NCBI GenBank assembly: GCA_963924555.1
Contig: OZ004584.1
Coordinates: 2,045,001 to 2,109,000 of the forward strand
Source: Crambe crambe
Lineage: Eukaryota; Porifera; Demospongiae; Poecilosclerida; Crambeidae
DNA: 64,000 nucleotides
Reading direction: 5' to 3'
Of the stretch, positions 21,401-32,500 are shown piece after piece. Made by a program: the position numbers and the translations under genes. Numbering within the stretch: the first letter of the stretch is position 1; each line of letters starts with the position of its first letter. Under the pieces are notes generated by a model that was given only the letters and a program-made list of their open reading frames with translations, had not been told where the DNA came from and did no database searches.

Positions 21401-23771
21401 AACAGACTATAGGAGTGTAGGAATTAATGTAATTTCATCATTGTGCTACAGATGCTCTAAATTAGAAAGAAATGTGAGACAAAAGCGCATGCTCATCGAA
21501 GACTACCGGCGAAAGAAATCTGAGGTTAAAACCGTGCTTTCCTGTGAAGATGCTAAAATGGTATGTTGCATCTGTAGCTATCATGTTAGCTATGTACCAT
21601 CTAAACATTGAAGCAAGATTACATTTGTATAGGTATAGTGTCACTGTAGTGGACATGAGAATGCTTTCCCATCAAAAACTGATCATGTTTGCATATTGTA
21701 TAATTATTAAAGCATATCCTATGACAAGCTATTTTTATTCTTAGAATGTAACTATGATAAGTGTCATGAATAGAAGTGGAATAGCTCGAAGTCATACATG
21801 TCATTGTGTATTAATATTGATGCCATGGTAATGGCAATCATGTTAAGGGGAATATTCCACTCTCGGCTGCCATTATCCCCCCACCCACCCACCCAAAAAA
21901 AAAGGAAGAAAAGGAATTTAAAAATGACTCAATTTGTGTATTATACTGTAGAAACAACTGAAGGAGGACATACATGCAATGACTGAAACAATTGATCAGG
22001 ACAAGCAAAAGGTACAAACATCTGGCTGAAAGTACTTAGTGCTTAGTACAAGTAACTAGAGCAGGCTTATCCCTGCATCGCAGTTTAGCCAAAGGATACT
22101 CAGTTGTTATCTTGATCACTAAGACTATTGTTAGTTGTACCATAATTCAGCAGATCAGCTAATATAAAATAATTTGTGTAATAAATGTTCTTGTTAGATT
22201 AATTTCATACAATACAACTAGCTTGTAATAAGCTCTAATACATTATACATTATTTTTGTTGTAAATAATTTTGGTACATGTACAAGTGTATGAAAATATT
22301 TGAAACAAAAGCAACTAATGTATACTGTGATAATGCTACATGACTAATGGTAGATGCATTTTGGAACCAAATGACCTGGTATGATTTATACAGCAACATT
22401 CAGTGTGATGTACACGTGATTGATTTCATATGCTATAGATAAAGGTTCTTCGGCAACAGTTTTCAAACATTACAGACCAAAAGAGAAAAGTTGAAGAAAG
22501 CTTGAAAGCTGCAAATGAAGAAGTAAGTCAGTCTTTATAGTGAGCTTTTCATAAAATGCAGTAGCTAGATGTGTTTTTATGCATGATTTGTCTATTGGCT
22601 TCCAAAAAAAATTCTATGTTGTATAGATAAGTAAACTTCATGCTGTCTGTGAACGAGAACTTAGACTGAAGGGACAGTTGAATCAGGCGAAATTAAAGTT
22701 GGAATCACTGATAGAGTCTGAGAAGTGTGAACACCAAAGGAGGGTTGAACTCCTTCAAGCTGAGATTAGTCGATGTAAAGGAATAGTGAAGGAGTTCAAG
22801 TCATTTGTCAAGGTGAATAATTATTATTCTTATCTCAATAGACTAATATTCATCAAGGTCTAATCAGCTGACCCACCCCTAGCTATGTGTCTGAAGCATT
22901 GATTGAATAGAAAATTGAAAATTTGTACCCCAAAAAACCCAAGGTGTACATTATTTAGATCTCTTTAAGAGAATAAATAATGATGAATCCTGAAAGTAGG
23001 GATAGCCAGAATCCTATTTGGTCCTTCACCTGCATGCTTTTTGATCCACACGAAGATAGATGATAAGTTACTGAATCATCTATATTTAGTCGTTACTAAT
23101 AATCATCTAGCTAAAATGTATACACTTATAATATACGTACATGCAGAATCTTGCTAATTCTCTTGCAAAAATGCTGAAGGATGAGCAGTTAAAAAATGAA
23201 GAATCCCTCTACATTCACGACCGAGAGACTGATGCTTTAGCAGGGCGTGTGAAAGAGATTGCCCAGACAGCTTTGAATCTCACTGAATCTGAGTTTGAAG
23301 AGTTCTTCAATGACGAGCCTTCGACTGAGAACTTGTTAGGTCTTTATAGCTAGTTATCAAAGGTGATTATGGCAGATTGTGAGAGAATAATTATGTATTT
23401 CATACCATAATGTGTTGCTAAGTTTTATAGCACTGCATTAGCTATGTCTCTCCTTAAATGAAATTTCGTGACAACTATTATTTTTTAATCACTCTCTTTT
23501 TTTTATAGCTCAGTAATGTTATAAAGGAAAGACACGAAGCTTTCAGAACTTTAATCGAGCTGAGAATGTCATCCAAACTCAAGGTAGCTACAATAATGCA
23601 GATCATGGACATGGCCCTGCAGATCTACACTGGCTGGCCATAATAGTTTTTATTCTTCTTCATCATCTATTTATCTTTCGTTCTTTATTAAAGGTTCCTT
23701 TTGCTGATGACCTTGTGCAAATGTTTAGTGGATACATCATCACAAACTTATGTACTCAAGATCAAGAATAA
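18448..23771 (+). CDS. Coiled-coil protein, 3' exons (copy 1), possibly centlein-like
   Basis: Fifteen exons: 18448-18576, 18924-19021, 19079-19143, 19202-19269, 19413-20058, 20659-20790, 21067-21195, 21298-21398, 21452-21560, 21952-22011, 22439-22522, 22627-22812, 23147-23335, 23509-23583, 23694-23771 (stop). Phases agree. The product is a long coiled coil with a low-complexity Ser/Lys/Thr-rich insert in the fifth exon, then 'ALNLTESEFEEFF' and 'VPFADDLVQMF'. The C-terminal pattern recalls centlein-type centrosomal proteins (memory, tentative). No first exon is found; the first exon seen starts after a splice acceptor. The donor after 23335 is TTAGGT instead of GTAGGT, and the donor after 20790 is a weak GTTAAA. 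Without the lost donor the frame ends at 23353. Confidence 0.75.
20304..20335. repeat. Small intronic hairpin
   Basis: 'taccctggc' and its complement 'gccagggta' flank an A/T-rich loop. It is kept imperfectly in unit 2 near 50417-50450. No function is evident. Confidence 0.4.
23336..23341 (+). other. Lost splice donor in coiled-coil copy 1
   Basis: Copy 2 reads AACTTG|GTAGGT (57049/57050); copy 1 reads AACTTG|TTAGGT, a G-to-T change at the first intron base. The only nearby GT shifts the frame and stops early. Retention gives four extra codons and a stop at 23351-23353. Confidence 0.75.
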
Positions 23772-24029
23772 GACAAGTTTAACTAGATTTTGAGATGGTG
23801 TACAGTATTTAATTATTTTCAATAGAGGGAGCAGCTAATGCAAAAGTAGTAGCTACGTATGCATCTCATCACTATGTGCAAGCATGATTACATGTATTAA
23901 CAATAATTATCATGCCTTTAAAAAGTAGAAATTGCTATTTTTGATCTGTAGCTAGCTAGTTACATGATGACCAGCTAAAGTTAGCTATCATGAGATAAGC
24001 TCCACACTTCACTACAAATATTTGCTGAT

Positions 24030-24125
24030 ATGTCTTTATACTTTCCGAAATGACTTTCATAATTATATGTAATAGCTATGTGGACCACACATGTCCATTC
24101 AGGTTTAACATTGCTGTGGCTACAA
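24030..24125. repeat. Repeat S, copy before A2
   Basis: The stretch from 'gatatgtcttta' to 'ttcaggtttaacattgct' recurs before A3 (29197-29292), and its first part after coiled-coil copy 2 (57690-57735), where a foldback nest interrupts it. It marks the boundary of the duplicated blocks. Confidence 0.8.
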
Positions 24126-24236
24126 TAGCAATAATAAATAAACAGGAAGGAAAGGGGGCGTGGCATTGTGATTTAATTTAAGTACTATTTCTATACGAAA
24201 TATAGTAAAACAATAAAAAATGTATGAAGGGTTAGG

Positions 24237-27200
24237 TTAATAGGAGTCCAATCTATAACTTGATGACAACTGTCCATCTTCTTCTTCATTGAATTTTTGT
24301 CTATTTGTCATAAGCAGAGAAACATCAAGTTCGGTCTCTTCAGTAGCTACTTGATGACGAACTTTATAGCACTTCTTCAATCTTGCCACAATGGTTGCAA
24401 TAATGAAAACAACCATGTACAATAATGGTAGATATGCTATCGTTATCTGAACCTTTTCCACTGTACTACTGTTTGAACTTTCTGACAAGCTTAACACTTG
24501 AATATAGTTATAAAGAGTGAGGCTGTTGATTATTGATAATGTGGCAAAGATGAAAGTGTCTAGGCGATTGTGCCACTGGTTTCTGTAAGGCTGAAACCAA
24601 GCATGTGCAGTTAGCATCAGCAGGAATTGAATCTCTACTAACGTGTAGAAATTAGATAGGCTGTGAAAGAAAGCAAAAGTCACTAGTGTTGACAGTCTGT
24701 ACATGAAGTACAGGCCAGAGAAGTAGCGGTATTCGTCTTTGAAGCTGCTCTGGAAGGAATCAAAGAAGGGTTTGAATTTTTCCAATGGTACGATTTTACA
24801 GAGAAATTTGCTAATTGAAGATTCTTGAATACGAAATAGAGAAAATACCCTGTAGCATAGTGGATAGGTCAAAAACACTATAGGTGGAAGGAGGACAAGT
24901 GTTAGTAGAAACACTAGAGCTGGAATCACATAAATCAGGTGACGTCCTGTCAAGAATTCCAATCTACCATCATAGAAGACAACAGTTTGATTGAATTTAG
25001 GTCCTTTGGAGTACAAGTTCACTGGTGTCAATATCAAAAGAGTTGTTTTCGTACATTGTGAGTAGCATATTACTAAGAAGCCTGACAGACCATGTATGAT
25101 AGAGTCACTGATTTTGTATCTGGTCCTGCGCATCTTTCTGAAACACTTCTGAAAAATATTGGATTTGCAGTAATGGAGAATAGTAACTGTTAGAAAGACC
25201 AGTGTTAGGGAATAAGCTATCGTCACGTACTTGAATGTAAGTATATCCAGTGATGATGCAGTTGACCAAAGGCAGAAGGATAAATGATGGTATTTGAAGG
25301 AATTCAAATTGAATGTGTTGAAAATGAACTTCAAGTAGCGTATTGCATAGAAAACCACATGGTTGTGCCATACCTGACCATTTGCGCTAATGTGCAGCGT
25401 GTCAAAGATTTGGGCATATAATATGAAGCCTTGGACTGTACCACTTGTGAGCTTTATGTCGAACACTATTATCAGAACGAAAAGAATAGTGACCGGAAAT
25501 ATCTCAGAAATGATGAAGAACAGCCACCCCAAATTGCAATGCTTGTTCGGGTTACAGTCGAAATTTTCTGAGTGGAAGAACGCTGAATGGTTTTCCATAC
25601 ACTCTGCACACAAAATTCCAGTCCGTCCTGTTCTACAAACTAATTGATCAATTTCAAGGATCAACGAAGTGTTAGGAAGATGAAGTTCCAGTTGGGTTGA
25701 TGTATTGCAGTATCTCCTCGGACACAAGGCTGACACTAGATCATTTTCCTTGCCATATTGGACTGATGAGTTCTCTCTCTTATAACCCATCCAGTAGCCT
25801 CTCTTCAGCTTTCCTTGGAAAGTTGTTTGATTGCAATATGATATTCCTTTGTACTTGTTCTCTGCTGTATATCCAGAACACACACATGTTCCTTTTCTAT
25901 CCTGTATTGTTTCATCAAAGACATACCCAGGAGGACACTCCTGCATTATGAATGGTATCAATGTTTCATTACTCCCTACACTGGATAAGGACAGACTTAA
26001 ATTTCCTTCATCTCCAGGCCTTCCATACAGCTGGATCTTATTATTATAATTGTTCACATATGCCAGATCAATGGCCACATTGGAATGCTTTGTGGTGAGT
26101 CTAACTCGATACACTCTCACAACTTCATCATCGTAGTAGTTCACAACTGCAATGGGAAGTTCAGTTATATTTCCTGGAGTGATAGCCATGGGTTCGATCA
26201 GATCCTTTTTGACTTTAAAGTCTAAGTCCTCTGCTCCAACTTTTTCACTCGCATTGTCCTTGAAAATGAAAGAAATGGGTTTTTGTCTTGAACTTTCTTT
26301 TGTTCGATTCCCATTCCCAAAGTTTATGATGTGTTCACATGATTTGATCGAGTATATAAACAGTGAGTCCACATGTGGGTCGGGCTCATTCTCATGTGTG
26401 TTAGGGTCATTCCCATGTGTGTTTGACTTATTCCCATCGGGTTCACATTCAGAGTCAACACAAATGTTTTTTCCAAATGTAAAAGTGATATTTGCATCTC
26501 CTTGATGAGGATTCGGATAATAAATGAAGCAATTTTGCAGATATATATTCTTCAAGCCTTCAACCTGTTGTTGGTATAACGCACCACCTTCAACAGTTGC
26601 TGTATTTCCCTCAAAAGAGAGATCAACATTCTCCTCAAGTTGGAATTTTGAAGATCCAAAGAGACCTATTGCTCCACCATAATATCCAGTATTGCTATTG
26701 AATATCATTTTGGTTCCAGTTCTCATTGTGGCGATACTGGATACCAGATACAGAGCAGTCCCCGAGTTTGCCATGAAACTCATATTTGATTTGAAAGTGA
26801 TTTCGAATCCCACAGAGAAAAGTGACCCCTTTCCTCGTCTATATTTCCTATACTTGGGTTGATTTTTGAAAATTTTGGTGAAACTAACAATTTCATTCTT
26901 TTCAAAGGTGCAATTGTCCAGTGTTATTCTGGGTAGTTTCCCTTTGCTGTTAAACGTCGAGAAGATGTGAGGCAATAGATACAATGCTGAGCCATATCTT
27001 CCTCTATTATTTTTCCAACTGCAATCTGTAAACTCAACTTCATTGCTGTCAATCAATTTTGAAGCTTCTGCTTGACTGGAATAAATTAGCATTCCTCCAC
27101 CGAATGAGGCACTGTTGCCATTGAAGGAACAATTCATAAATTTTATCTTGTTGAATCTTGGCAAAATTTCATTAGAATGAAGCAAGTATCCGATATCAGC

Positions 27201-28127
27201 ACCCCCACCACCTTTCCACCTGCAAGAATTGTACTCAAAGGTGCAATGTTTGACTGAAATTGTGTTACTTTGAGATGAGTTACTGATTGCAATGTTCAAT
27301 CCACCACCCCAGTATCCTGCATTGTTATGTTCAAAGACACAATTCTCTATTATTAAGGAAATATTACTTGTGTTGCCTTTCATATGTATATTTAATCCAC
27401 CCCCATTCCCTAAGCTTATAAAAGTATCATTTTCAGCATAAGCAGAATTATTCCTGAACGTGCCATGTTTGATAGTTATTGATGAATTCGCACATGATTC
27501 TCTCTCTGAATCGCAATTCAACTCGATATATACACCGCCTCCACCATTTTGTGCATGTGATTCATTAATGTGACCATATTCAAATGTGCAATCGATGATG
27601 TCCATTGAAGCAGAAGATTCGAGAATAGCCAGTCCCAAACCTTTACTATTGATCACTGAAGTATTGTATAGTGAAATAGCAATACTGTTCTTGATAACTA
27701 TTCCACTGCTAAACTCAATGAACTGATTCTTTTGATCAGAGAAGTAGTAGATACAGGTACCTCCACATCCATAAGCTTTTATGTTGAGGATAGAAACAGA
27801 GCTCACGTTCTCAAATTCAAGCCCAGCAGGTTCATTGCCACATTCAATGATGCTGTTGTCTTCTCCAATGATGAAAACAGCTTGCTTATCGGAAAATTTC
27901 AACTGGTATTCCAGTTTATGATTTCTTGATAGAAGATGAAGCGTTAGCCTTTGAATGCTTGTATCATTTGCTAGTATGGACAAGTTCTTTGATGACTTTC
28001 CTAATGAGAGATCAGTTGACAATGTATAAAATTCTGTGGAATTTATTTCCACATCTTCTGATAAAGCAGGAGAAACTGCAATGCATAGAATGAAGGTAGT
28101 GTACAGACACAAGTTTGAGTTGCACAT
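24237..28127 (-). CDS. A2: single-exon beta-helix/9-TM receptor-like protein
   Basis: A 1296-residue frame. Signal peptide 1-23; beta-helix ectodomain to about 690 with NGGGGVYIEL, WGGGLNIAI, KGGGGADIGY, YGGAIGLF and VEGGALYQQ turns; a short acidic repeat of NTHxND type near residues 555-580; Cys-rich linker about 728-868 (CPPGYVFDE, CVCSGY, GILCAECMENH). About nine membrane helices from 869 to 1240 with the loop PLEKFKPFFDSFQSSFKDEYR, nearly identical to B. The tail is about 50 residues, acidic, ending YRLDSY. It differs from A1/A3 by three extra codons near residue 43 (GKSSKN) and by its upstream DNA. Same inferred class as B2. Confidence 0.92.
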   Translation of the reverse strand: MCNSNLCLYTTFILCIAVSPALSEDVEINSTEFYTLSTDLSLGKSSKNLSILANDTSIQRLTLHLLSRNHKLEYQLKFSDKQAVFIIGEDNSIIECGNEPAGLEFENVSSVSILNIKAYGCGGTCIYYFSDQKNQFIEFSSGIVIKNSIAISLYNTSVINSKGLGLAILESSASMDIIDCTFEYGHINESHAQNGGGGVYIELNCDSERESCANSSITIKHGTFRNNSAYAENDTFISLGNGGGLNIHMKGNTSNISLIIENCVFEHNNAGYWGGGLNIAISNSSQSNTISVKHCTFEYNSCRWKGGGGADIGYLLHSNEILPRFNKIKFMNCSFNGNSASFGGGMLIYSSQAEASKLIDSNEVEFTDCSWKNNRGRYGSALYLLPHIFSTFNSKGKLPRITLDNCTFEKNEIVSFTKIFKNQPKYRKYRRGKGSLFSVGFEITFKSNMSFMANSGTALYLVSSIATMRTGTKMIFNSNTGYYGGAIGLFGSSKFQLEENVDLSFEGNTATVEGGALYQQQVEGLKNIYLQNCFIYYPNPHQGDANITFTFGKNICVDSECEPDGNKSNTHGNDPNTHENEPDPHVDSLFIYSIKSCEHIINFGNGNRTKESSRQKPISFIFKDNASEKVGAEDLDFKVKKDLIEPMAITPGNITELPIAVVNYYDDEVVRVYRVRLTTKHSNVAIDLAYVNNYNNKIQLYGRPGDEGNLSLSLSSVGSNETLIPFIMQECPPGYVFDETIQDRKGTCVCSGYTAENKYKGISYCNQTTFQGKLKRGYWMGYKRENSSVQYGKENDLVSALCPRRYCNTSTQLELHLPNTSLILEIDQLVCRTGRTGILCAECMENHSAFFHSENFDCNPNKHCNLGWLFFIISEIFPVTILFVLIIVFDIKLTSGTVQGFILYAQIFDTLHISANGQVWHNHVVFYAIRYLKFIFNTFNLNSFKYHHLSFCLWSTASSLDILTFKYVTIAYSLTLVFLTVTILHYCKSNIFQKCFRKMRRTRYKISDSIIHGLSGFLVICYSQCTKTTLLILTPVNLYSKGPKFNQTVVFYDGRLEFLTGRHLIYVIPALVFLLTLVLLPPIVFLTYPLCYRVFSLFRIQESSISKFLCKIVPLEKFKPFFDSFQSSFKDEYRYFSGLYFMYRLSTLVTFAFFHSLSNFYTLVEIQFLLMLTAHAWFQPYRNQWHNRLDTFIFATLSIINSLTLYNYIQVLSLSESSNSSTVEKVQITIAYLPLLYMVVFIIATIVARLKKCYKVRHQVATEETELDVSLLMTNRQKFNEEEDGQLSSSYRLDSY

Positions 28128-28211
28128 TTTCCCTCTCCTATGACTGTCTTGTTACATACGTAGCAGTTAAGATGAGCATTAGCTGTGGCTGTAATTAAGC
28201 TCTGTGTTTCA

Positions 28212-28219
28212 CTTTTATA
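28212..28219 (-). promoter_or_regulatory. TATA box of A2
   Basis: TATAAAAG on the minus strand, 85 bp before the start. The leader is about 10 bp longer than in A1/A3, with an extra 'acatacgtagc' segment. Confidence 0.6.
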
Positions 28220-28732
28220 GTGAATTGCAAATATGGGGGGAATGCTAACAGTAATTCCCTATGTTTTTGGAAAGTGCTATATTTACACAACAATGTGAAT
28301 TGTGGACCTCAGAAATCCGTCTTTAGCTATCCCAAAGTGAACAGTTTGTTATAGCATTTTTAAATGATAATTAAATCCATACATGTAAAGTCTTAACCTT
28401 TATACCCAAAAAGCAATTAATTGATAACAAGCAATTTTTGAAAATCAGTGCATGTCCCAAATTGATTGAGTATCTTTGAAGTGAAACTGTATCCGTGCAT
28501 GTAGCTTATTCCGAAAAATGATTGATAGATGAATTTTTTTTATATTCAAAAAGTCTATCCATTCATGCAGTGTGTGTGATTTTGAACATGCTGTGATTAG
28601 CTAATTGCACAGTGTCTATTCATCCATGTTGTGTATGCTATGTGACTGTTTTGCATTGCATAGTGTCTTATAAGTTTTGAACATTTGAACCTTTTAGTTT
28701 ATCCCATCATGCTGTGTATATAATAGTTAGAC

Positions 28733-28872
28733 AACGAGACCAAGGGATCTACGGTCTATTTAGAAACCTGAGAGCCCTGGGCTGTAGCGTCCCGAGCGCA
28801 GCGAGGGCGCTACTAAGGGCCCGAAGGTTTCTAAACAGACCTTAGATCCCGTTGGTCGAGGTGTCTAACTTA
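28733..28872. mobile_element. Foldback MITE
   Basis: Arms 'tagttagacaacgagacc...ttagaaacct' and 'aggtttctaaacag...gtctaactta' are inverted copies around a GC-rich centre with 'gagcgcagcgagggcgc'. About 140 bp, non-coding. Absent from the A1 flank. Confidence 0.75.
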
Positions 28873-29196
28873 TTTAGACTATAGCCAATCACTGGAGTTG
28901 TTTAACTTACCTCAACACGCACTTGGAAACAATAACCATGGTTTTGAAATGCAACAAACATGAATCAGAGCGCACCTAGAAACAATAACCGTGGCCACCG
29001 CGATGCGTTGCTAGAATTGGACCAATTGGAATGACCATCTTTACCGGATTTACCTAGGGCAAGTGAATTCTAAGTGCTATATTAAAGGCGTGATTCTAAG
29101 TGCCATAAGGCGTGATTCTAAGTGAATAGAATTCACCAAATGGACCAATGAGATTCCTTGATTGTGACTAGCTATAGTCTAATGGTTAGTTATAGT

Positions 29197-29292
29197 TACT
29201 GATATGTCTTTATTTTCCTGAAATGACCTTCATAATTATAATTATGTAAAAATATGTGGACCACACATGTCCATTCAGGTTTAACATTGCTA
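29197..29292. repeat. Repeat S, copy before A3
   Basis: Same sequence as 24030-24125 with small indels. It marks where unit 2 begins. Confidence 0.8.
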
Positions 29293-29293
29293 T

Positions 29294-29426
29294 AAACTTC
29301 TCTAAATACTAGCTTAATAATTCTTTTCACATCCAACATTTTGGTATGGTGCTAAGGCCTTCCTCAGGAGATGCATGGGTCGGATGTGAAAAGAATTTTT
29401 AAGCTAGTAGCCATCTAGAGAAGTTT
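29294..29426. mobile_element. Foldback MITE next to repeat S
   Basis: Inverted arms include 'tcttttcacatcc' (left) and 'ggatgtgaaaaga' (right), with outer ends 'aaacttctct' and 'agagaagttt'. It is absent at the equivalent point before A2, so it inserted after the A duplication or was lost there. Confidence 0.75.
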
Positions 29427-29554
29427 TACATACGTAGCATATGAAGCTAGCTGAGAGTAGTAAAAACATATTTTGGTATGAAAATAATTTTTCTATTCTC
29501 TGTCTACATATAATACTGTAGCTGTAATTAAGTACTAAAAATGTAAATGTAAGT

Positions 29555-32500
29555 TTAATAGGAGTCCAATTTATAACTCGATGACAACTGTCCATCAATG
29601 ACATTTTCTTCTTCGTTGAATTTTTGTCTATTTGTCATAAGCAGAGAAACATCAAGTTCGATCTCTTCAGTAGCTACTTGATGACGAACTTTATAGCACT
29701 TCTTCAATCTTGCCACAATGGTTGCAATAATAAGAACAACCATGTACAATAATGGTAGATATGCTATTGTTATCTGAACCTTTTGCACTGTATTACCGTT
29801 TGAACTCTCTGACAAGTTGCATACTTGAATATTATAGTTATAAAGAGTAAGGCTATTGACTATCGATAATGTGGCAAAGATGAAAGTGTCTAGGCGATTG
29901 TGCCACTGGTTTCTGTAAGGCTGAAACCAAGCATGTGCAGTTAGCATCAGCAGGAATTGAATCTCTACTAATGTGTAGAAATTAGATAGGCTGTGAAAGA
30001 AAGCAAAAGTCACTAGTGCTGATAGTCTGTACATGAAGTACAGGCCAGAGAAGTAGCGGTATTCGTCTTTGAAGCTGCTCTGGAAGGAATCAAAGAAGGG
30101 TTTGAATTTTTCCAATGGTACGATTTTACAGAGAAATTTGCTAATTGAAGATTCTTGAATACGAAATAGAGAAAATACCCTGTAGCATAGTGGATAGGTC
30201 AAAAACACTATGGGTGGAAGGAGGACTAGTGTTAGTAGAAACACTAGAGCTGGAATCACATAAATGAGGTGACGTCCTGTCAAGAACTCCAATCTACCAT
30301 CATAAAAGACAACAGTTTGATTGAATTTAGGTCCTTTGGAGTACAAGTTCACTGGTGTCAATATCAAAAGTGTTGTTTTCGTACATTGTGAGTAGCATAT
30401 TACTAAGAACCCTGACAGACCATGTATGATGGAGTCACTGATTTTGTGTCTGGTCCTGCGCATCTTTCTGAAACACTTAAGAAAAATGTTAGATTTGCAG
30501 TAATGGAGAATAGTAACTGTTAGAAAGACGAGTGTTAGGGAATAAGCTATCGTCACGTACTTGAATGTAAGTATATCCAGTGACGATGCAGTTGACCAAA
30601 GGCAGAAGGATAAATGATAGTGTTTGAAGGAATTCAAATTGAATATGTTGAAAATTAACTTCAAGTAGCGTATTGCATAGAAAACGGAATGGTTGTGCCA
30701 TATCTGACCATTTGCGCTAATGTGCAGCGTGTCAAAGATTTGTGCATATAGTATGAAGCCTTGGACTGTACCACTTGTGAGCTTTATGTCGAACATTATA
30801 ATCAGAACGAAAAGAATAGTGACCGGAAATATCTCAGAGATGATGAAGAACAGCCATCCCAAATTGCAATGCTTGTTCGGGTTACAGTCGAAATTTTCTG
30901 AGTGGAAGAATGCTGAATGGTTTTCCATACACTCTGCACACAAAATTCCAGTCCGTCCTGTTCTACAAACTAAATCATCAATTTCAAGGATCAACGAAGT
31001 GTTAGGAAGATGAAATTCCAGTTGGGTTGACGTATTGCAGTATCTCCTCGGACACATGGCTGACACTAGATCATTTTCCTTGCCATATTTGACTGATGAG
31101 TTCTCTCTCTTATAACCCATCCAGTAGCCTCTCTTCAGCTTTCCTTGGAAAGTTGTTTGATTGCAATATGATATTCCTTTGTACTTGTTCTCTGCTGTAT
31201 ATCCAGAACACACACATGTTCCTTTTCTATCCTGTATTGTTTCATCAAAGACATACCCAGGAGGACACTCCTGCATTATGAATGGTATTAATGTTTCATT
31301 ACTTCCTACACAGGATAAAGACAGGCTTAAATTTCCTTTATCCCCAGGCCTTCCATACAGCTGGATCTTGTTGTTGTAATTGTTCACATATGCCAGATCA
31401 ATGGCCACATTGGAATGCTTTGTGGTGAGTCTAACTCGATACACTCTCACAACTTCTTGATCATAGTAGTTCACAACTGCAATGGGAAGTTCAGTTATAT
31501 TTCCTGGAGTGATAGCCATGGGTTCAATCAGATTCTTTTTGACTTTAAACTCTAAGTCCTCTGCTCTAACTTTTTCACTTGCGTTATTTTTGAAAATGAA
31601 AGAAATGGGTTTTCGTCTTGAACTTTCTTTTGTTTGATTCCCATTTCCAAAGTTTATGATGTGTTCGCATGATTTGATTGAGTATATAAAAAAGGAGTCC
31701 ACATGTGAGTCAGGCTCATTATCATGTGTGTTAGGGTCATTCTCACATGTGTTCAACTTATTCTCATCGGGCTCACATTCAGAGTCAACACAAATGTTTT
31801 TTCCAAGTGTAAAAGTGATATTTGCATCTCCTTGATGAGGATTCGGATAATAAATGAAGCAGTTTTGCAGATATATATTCTTCAAGCCTTCAACCTGTTG
31901 TTGGTATAACGCACCACCTTCAACAGTTGCCGTATTTCCCTCAAAAGAGAGATCAACATTCTCCTCAAGTTGGAGTTTTGAAGACCCAAAGAGACCTATT
32001 GCTCCACCATAAAATCCAGTATCGCTATTGAATATCATCATGGTTCCAGTTTTCATGGTGGCAATGCTGGATACCAGATACAGAGCAGTCCCCGAGTTTG
32101 CCGCGAAACTCATATTTGATTTGAAAGTGATTTCGAATCCAACAGAGAAAAGTGACCCCTTTCCTCGTCTATATTTCCTATACTTGGGTTGATTTTTGAC
32201 AATTTCGGTGAAACTAACAATTTCGTTCTTTTCAAAGGTGCAATTGTCCAGTGTTATTCTGGGTAATTTCCCTTTGCTGTTAAACGTCGAGAAGATGTGA
32301 GGCAATAGATACAGTGCTGAGCCATATCTTCCTCTATTATTTTTCCAACTGCAATCTGTAAACTCAATTTCATTGCTGTCAATCAATTTTGAAGCTTCTG
32401 CTTGACTGGAATAAATGAGCATTCCTCCACCAAATGAGGCATTGTTGCCATTAAAGGAACAATTCATGAATTTTATCTTGTTGAATCTTAGCAAGATTTC

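Larger units (their letters stand above)
1..23990 (+). repeat. Segmental duplication, unit 1
   Basis: This stretch is repeated in the same order and orientation at 30829-57735. Corresponding points are 1/30829, 2620/33448, 9964/40810, 13249/43238, 17106/47095 and 23771/57458. The coordinate offset is constant through A1 and shifts only at indels. Coding parts are nearly identical (about 7 residue differences in 1285 for B2 against B2'). The left end runs out of the window. It could be a tandem duplication or two haplotypes placed in one contig. Confidence 0.93.
28228..29554. other. Spacer between A2 and A3
   Basis: No gene seen. It holds A-type upstream sequence to about 28440, then unique AT-rich DNA, a foldback element (28733-28872), unique DNA, repeat S (29197-29292) and a second foldback element (29294-29426) just before the A3 3' end. 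Confidence 0.65.
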